Shown in pieces: positions 58,031 to 64,000 of a stretch of 64,000 bases of DNA. The DNA comes from Dermatemys mawii. Lineage: Eukaryota > Chordata > Testudines > Dermatemydidae. The notes beneath the pieces are model-generated. The model was given only the letters and a program-made list of their open reading frames with translations. It made no database searches and was not told the DNA's origin. The stretch is from NCBI GenBank assembly GCA_007922305.1, contig ML677365.1, positions 19,225,241 through 19,289,240 of the forward strand. Direction: 5' to 3'. Every line of letters begins with the position of its first letter. Position 1 is the first letter of the stretch. Position numbers and translations under genes: made by a program.

Positions 58031-60166
58031 GACAAACTTAACTCTAGTCCAGGATTATACCTGCAAATCATGGACTTGTACGTCTAAGGAGTGCAAACTT
58101 GTTCCTGCATATATAATTTATGTCCACAAAAATGTAGGCCAGTATCTGAAAATGTGGTCGTTGATCTTTTCCTCATCATAAACCAGTTTTTCCAGTCCCC
58201 TGATTATTTTTGTTCTTCTCTGAACTAATAAAATTTGTCTTTCATTTTGATAATATGGTGCCACAATTTAATACTACATTCTAGGCCTACTTATTTCAGA
58301 GCCTTATATAAAGAGGTTGTTAACTGCATTCTCTGTGAGATGTCTCTGTATATTCATCAAAACTTGATTTGGCCTCTTCTGCTGCATTATCTTCTTGCAT
58401 GTTCATACCTAATCTTACCACTATCGGGCATAAGTTTTATTAGGTTACTGCTTTCTCTCTTCCATTGAATTCTGCCTCTTCAGAGTATTTTCTCCCAGGT
58501 ACATTAAACTTTGAAAATGCAAGGTAATCTAATTTTGTTATTTTCTGTTAGGCTTTCTAAATATTTGATGTCACTTTTAATATATTTCTGTCCTCACTAG
58601 CATTAGCAATTCCTCCCAGTTTAGTATCATATTTGATTTTCATTCATGTACAACCTCTTTGAAATCACTAATGATGATGATAAATAAGACTAAATTGAAT
58701 ACTTACCCCTGCAGCACCTCAGTAGACACCTCCCCCCTACAAACTGATACACAGCAATTTATCATTCCCGTTTGTAACTCTCCTGGAAAGGTTAGATCTA
58801 ATGGGTTTCTCAGCAAATACATAAAATCTTAACTTCCCTATCAGCAGTGTAGTGGTGGAAGACAGAGTTAGGACTGTCTTTCATCAGCATAATATTTATA
58901 GCCAAGCAAATGAACATTTCAGCTCTGCAAATCCTAAATTTGTTGCCAGACAGTATCTGGAGATTGTTTTGCATGTTTTGATTAAATGCAGATTCTTTAA
59001 ACGTTTTTTAAGAAAACCAGAGTACTGTTATAGTCCTTGTTCTTTGTTTTTCCTAGTAAGGGTCTATGATGAATGAGATGTCCAATTAATGACCCACATC
59101 ACTGAGTGTAAAGAGTCTCTTTGTGCAGGAGCATAGCGGTTCATTTAAATTAACTTTTTACAACAGTTCAAAAGCAAAATCTAAACCTCTGTCCAACCAG
59201 CAACCTGGGGAACAATGTACGAATAATAATTTAAATGTTTTTAAAGAATTTGGCTTTTCTACATCGGTGGAATTGTTCAAATGTTTTAGCTCTGCCAAAA
59301 CTGAACACACCCCCTCATAACCTAGTTAACAAATAAAATGTATAATTTATGTTCAGATGAATTTGCAGCTCATGTTTACTTCTATGCCACTTTAAAATAA
59401 AAGTTTTGGTTCGTGCTGTGGAAAAGTAGAAGTTGGGCATTTGATAGGCTCTAAACAACTATCTTTTAAAAATTTCATTTTAAAATTAATTACCAAGATG
59501 ATTAGTGTTTTTGAAATAGTTGCTGTCTTGACTTTAGTAGTCCCAGAAAATATTTCTCATGGTCAGCATGAGAGCTAGGGGAGAAGGGAAACAAAATAAA
59601 AAAACCTTGCAATTTAAGTAGCTACCTTTTTCTTTTAAAGATTAAGTAGATGACTCAGTCATATTAATTTATTTAGGGACCTGCATATCCTGTTTTGAAC
59701 ATGTATTCTGTAATCCTAGTTTAACTTGCATTTGGTCTTTCGGGAGGAAGTGACCAATGACAACTTAAAATAAAATTGTAGGTTTCATCCAGTTTAGGTA
59801 GCAGAAATACAACCTGTGCTTTAGCGTTTTCTATAGCACCCGTAACTGTTGTACCCTAGCACTCTGTTGCTGATAACCTGTTTGTGACTGGGGAAATCGT
59901 ATTTGGCCCAACAACACTAATTCATAATAACAGTCACTGGTCTAGTAATGCCTGATCTTTATGAATTCCCATATGAGTTTTGGTATTTTGTAGCATATCA
60001 CTAACTGGTTTTGTTGGTCTTTTTCATTGCAACTTGCATGTCTCCGTTTAATGAAGCCTTTCTAGGTGGCATTTCAATTTTCCAAGAGGCATGTAGCCCT
60101 CAAGCTAGAGTCCTATTCAGTTGTGAGCTTTCACAGACGCTATCTTGAAATAGCTAAAAGGACAAT
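58031..60166. other. Unrecognised AT-rich DNA
   Basis: No named repeat and no domain-bearing frame. Confidence 0.5.
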
Positions 60167-60278
60167 TATCAGGGGGTAGCTGTGTTAGTCTGTATTCACA
60201 AAAACAACAGAGCATCCGGTGGAACCTTAAAGACTAACCGATTTATTTGGGCATAAGCTTTCATGGGTAAAAAATATG
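60167..60278 (-). repeat. Penelope-type tail, inverted half of a head-to-head pair
   Basis: In reverse complement it reads CATGAAAGCTTATGCCC, GGTTAGTCTTTAAGGTTCCA, CAGACTAACACAGCTACCCC, in the same order as the PLE terminal repeat at 44371-44470, from which it differs at many positions (a related subfamily). Confidence 0.8.
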
Positions 60279-60360
60279 GGTAAGTGTTTTTTCACCCACG
60301 AAAATAAAATAAATAAATTGGTTAGTCTTTAAGGTGCCACTGGACTCCCTGTTGTTTTTT
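60279..60360 (+). repeat. Penelope-type tail, forward half of a head-to-head pair
   Basis: GTGTTTTTTCACCCACGAAA, then AATTGGTTAGTCTTTAAGG and TGCCACTGGACTCC, the same tail in forward sense, meeting the inverted half at about 60278. The GCTTATG stretch after GAAA is changed to ATAAAATAAAT. Confidence 0.8.
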
Positions 60361-63300
60361 AAAGGGACAATGTTAAGAAGATTAGATGATATTTAGGATT
60401 TTTTTTTTAATCTTCAAGATTTAATATGATTTTAGAGAATATCTTTTAAAAAGAAAGTAAGTAAGTTTAATTTGGGGGCTGAATATTTTACCCAATGTTG
60501 GTGTTTACAATATCACAGTATTTTGCTAGTGGAGGAGAATCAAAAAATAGAGAGATGGTGGCAGATACCAGGGTGATGAGCATGCTAGAAACTAAACAAC
60601 AAAATCACAAATTTATATCAGTCCCTGTACCAAACACCCTTGAATTCTGGGGGAGACCTTTTCTTCAGGACTCTACCAGGCAGTGGCAAATTAACACATG
60701 GACTCACTAGGAATTCTTGAAGAAATGCTCACTCCTGGCAGAGTCCTCCCACCCTGAGCTGAGCTGGGAGGACACAGGCTGCAACCTGCAGCACATCAGT
60801 GACTGGGAGAACAGAGATGGTAAGAGGGGTGGGAGGTGCTGGGATGGGGAACTCCTGCAGCCAGAGGAGCTGGGGAAATCCCCACTACCTGAACCCACAG
60901 GGGCAGCCCCCAGGGAAATGCAACCCCCACAAGCACAGGGGAGACTCTCTGCTGTTCTGATCAAGGTGAGAAACATGGAAACTCCAAACCCTCCCCCCTT
61001 CCACACACACTGTGGGAACCACCATCGCCTCTTCCTTGCCTCTTGATGTTCAATCACTTCTCTCCCTTCAGAATGACCTATTCTCTCCCCTCCGCTTCCA
61101 GTTTTTTCCCCTATGTCTTTTGGTGATCGCTAAATATCTGGTGAGATAGAGGCTTTGTTTGGGGTTTTTTATGCCTCCATCCACAGTTTTGAGGCCTTTG
61201 GATGCTCCTATTTCACAATACAGCATTATTCACTCCATTCTATTATGTCATGATGCAGCCCTATTTACCCCCACCTATACCTCTGAGACCTTTATGGATC
61301 CCACCTCCCCATGCATGTGGTTCACAAGCTTGGGATCTTAGTGTGGATTCTTGCCATGTACATTGTGATATGCCATTATTTACCTGCCTGCTCAGCTGAT
61401 AAGGCTTTCCCCTAGTATGGTTCTCCCACCTTAGCATTGGATGAAAGACTAACATACTATTTACCCCATACTGTACTTTTAAGATCTTTGTGTGCATTTC
61501 CCCTTCACCCAGCATGGATTGATGTGGCACTGTTTATGCCAGTCCACTGCTTCCAGACCCAACTCACGCAACTATGAATTTCACAAATGAATTTTCCCAC
61601 CCAAAATTTACTTAACACAGATGGTCAGTGGAATCAACTATTGTCACAGACTTATGGTCATCTGTTGCTATGTGAATGCCAAAGCCAAGCCCAGTTGGGG
61701 GCTAAAACATAAAGAACAAACCCAAATAGTTATAGATGTGGGAGATATTTATTTTGTGAGGATCTTCAGTTCCCCTGGTGACTTTTTTTCCCCTCCATTA
61801 TAATGAGATATTGGTGTAATGGAGCAATAAATGTTCTTTCTCTGCAGTATTATTGGAAAATCTATATTCTCATTGTCTTAGTAATGACTGAACTTCCTGT
61901 GGTATATTCTGGTTAATCAGAACCTGATCTGTTCTTAAAAGTGTGCTTTAATGTATGCACAAGCTAGTTTCTGATTATCTGAAATAGTTACTCCTAACAT
62001 TTAATAGATAGAATGTCAACTTTCTCATGGTTTGGCATGAATTGCCTTTGGCAGAAAGCCCAAAAGAGTCAGTTTGGCACACGTCACATTCTTTCAACAT
62101 TTTTTCATAGCTTATGTGATCAATTGCAAACTTGGTTTTAAACCAGTTCTTGCCTTTGGCTGAACTTTAAGTTCTTAATGATAGAATAATTTTACCTCAG
62201 GTTAGGATTATTTCTTTTAATTGCTACTTTCCAGAATAGTGATTGTTGTCTTTCAGACATCTTTACTTCCACAATAGAAAAACTGGACTGTAACAGGATC
62301 AATAGGTGCGGGGGGAAATGGGTAATAGGTTCAAGGAAATTGGGGGAGATGAAAGAATCACTGATTGATCTATGAACGACTGAGTCTTGTAACACCAGTG
62401 TTGTCCAGATTAGTAGTGAACAACACTGTGTAATAGAATGGAAAATATCTAGCCATAGCCATTTCCCATGTGGAAAAATCGAGCGGTTAATTTAGGCATA
62501 ATGAACTGGGATATGATTTCCTGTATTATTAATGCACTGTGTAAACACTGAATGGCATCTTTGTATTAATACATATTGATATATTTCTGTTTTCAATGCA
62601 GTGCGGGGGTGGTGGAGGAGCAAATGTCCTTTGTGCCTACGGCCCCAATGAATCTTAATCTGCCTCTGCTACAAGGATCCAGATTTCAATTTCCCAGGTG
62701 GCTTCTATGACCTTTGCTCCAAACAACCGTACTCTATGGGAAGATTCAAAATCTGCCAGAATGTGAACGTGATTAGAAACCAAATTCAACTTTCATGGTT
62801 CAATCAGAATGAAATACAGAAAACAGATAAAACCATTACGGGTGAAAAGTATATACAATTTTTAAAATTCTTTCCTATTTAATACACCATTATTGTCCTT
62901 TAAATCCACCTCTTCCAACCATCTGTCTGCACTTCAAGCAGCTCCATCATGAATCATTCTTTGTTGTCTTTGTGCTGAATTGATGTCCTGTGCATGTCTT
63001 GTCTTAAGCAGACAGCAAGTTATACATGACAAGGCAAGTGTCTTTTTTGTTTTCAAAGTGTCAGTGTATGTCACTATATAAATACTTATGATAGTTATTA
63101 CTACAATATAATAAATAGTAAATATTATTAGATAATGAACAAGAACAGCACCGGTAGAATACTGGTATTATCTACATTATACTGAGATGGAGAGCTAAAG
63201 TGCACCATCTGATATGTACCTGGAGCTTGTCTGCATGTTAGTCAAAAGCTTTGATACTTCCCAGTGCATTGTTATCACTCTACCACATACTTTCTGTCCA

Positions 63301-63847
63301 TCTGAAGTACTTATGTGCCTCCCCATCACCACAGTATCTGACCACCTTAAATACAGGAAGACACTGGTAGCTCAAGTGTTCGAAGTGTTAGACTAGTGCC
63401 CTAACACTGGACCATCCTTCTTTCTTTCAGTGGAAACAGCATCACTGCGGTACTGAGAAGGAACAAGGATTTGAGCAACTGTAACAACACTTTCCCCCCC
63501 CCCTTTTTTACAGAAACTGAAAGAAAAAATGCTGCCAGTAGAATGTGACCTCTGGGTATGGTCTGCTAGATGTCAACTGGCCACATGTTCCACATCACTA
63601 TAGACTTAGAAATCAACTTACATTTCACTAAATGTTCTCACTCTCTAGCACAGCTATTTATTTATTTTGGGGGTCAGCAAGAGCAAGTTTCAGATCAGGT
63701 TTTAGAACAGGTCTGCAGATCAGGTTTTTAAAATAGCATTGAATGAAACATAGTGCAGGCCAGCATTTTGTAAACTTCTCCAGAGATTTTCTCTACCAAA
63801 GCACCTCAGTTATGATCTGCACTAGATCTAGTACTCTAATTAGAGAG
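60361..63847. other. Mostly unrecognised DNA, with a GC-rich island at 60717-61060
   Basis: The GC-rich stretch has open frames on both strands (109 and 116 codons) and GATGGTAAGAGG and CAAGGTGAGAAA, which resemble splice donors. I recognise no protein. The rest is AT-rich; a diverged MIR-like stretch may end near 63410 (CCCTAACACTGGACCATCC). Confidence 0.4.
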
Positions 63848-64000
63848 GAAGGGGTGGTTCAATCATTAGAGTCACTAGCATAGGAGTTAGGAGACACAGG
63901 TTCAAGTTCCTAGGTCACCAGCTACTTATGTGACTTTGCACAAGTCTCAGTCACTCTGTGCCTCAGCTCCCCATCTGTAAAATGGAGTTAACCACATTTC
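63848..64000 (+). repeat. MIR-type SINE, cut by the window edge
   Basis: GGGGTGGTTCAATCATTAGA (A-box region), CACAGGTTCAAGTTCCTAGG (B-box region), then CTACTTATGTGACTTTGCAC, CTCTGTGCCTCAGCTCCCC and ATCTGTAAAATGGAG, exactly the MIR block order from tRNA-like head to core to 3' end. Confidence 0.8.

Overview
The window looks like non-coding DNA from a sauropsid genome, most likely a turtle. I found no host exon, rRNA, functional tRNA, CRISPR array or bacterial-type gene. The organism call rests on the repeats: CR1 LINE 3' ends that finish in ATTCTATG octamers, a Penelope-like element with GIY-YIG endonuclease, small DNA transposons whose ends read like GGGTATGTCTACACTGC, hAT copies with 8-bp target duplications, and old MIR- and L3-type tails. 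No species can be named from this.

Layout. 1-12 kb: MITEs, LINE tails and two putative LTR-like or unclassified repeats in AT-rich single-copy-looking DNA; the first 430 bases hold a Penelope-type tail split by a MITE. 12-32 kb: sparse; hairpin repeats, one MITE of the 43.2 kb family, old CR1, SINE and MIR fragments on the minus strand, two hAT insertions (26.2 and 29.1 kb) and microsatellites. 32-36 kb: two CR1 3' fragments, one inside a G/A-rich tandem-like tract and one inside an older LINE/MIR-type tail. 36-44 kb: mostly unrecognised DNA, a purine microsatellite, an LTR-like piece with a TATA-like box, a palindromic MITE at 40.5 kb and a second MITE at 43.2 kb.

44,316-47,404 is the centrepiece: a full-length Penelope-like retroelement with 161-bp terminal direct repeats and 13-bp target duplications. 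One reading frame covers an N-terminal region, reverse transcriptase, a Cys-rich linker and a GIY-YIG nuclease, and a single in-frame TAG breaks it. Each terminal repeat carries a hammerhead-ribozyme-like core.

47-64 kb: hairpin repeats, a 65-bp near-identical duplication (50.3 and 52.0 kb), a 1.5-kb dead CR1 joined to an internal CR1 fragment, a head-to-head pair of Penelope-type tails at 60.2 kb, and a MIR-type SINE running off the right edge.

The only coding capacity I can support is retroelement-derived. The other open frames are short, AT-rich or repeat-embedded, with no domain I recognise. Family names for the older repeats come from pattern memory, not a database search, and are scored accordingly.
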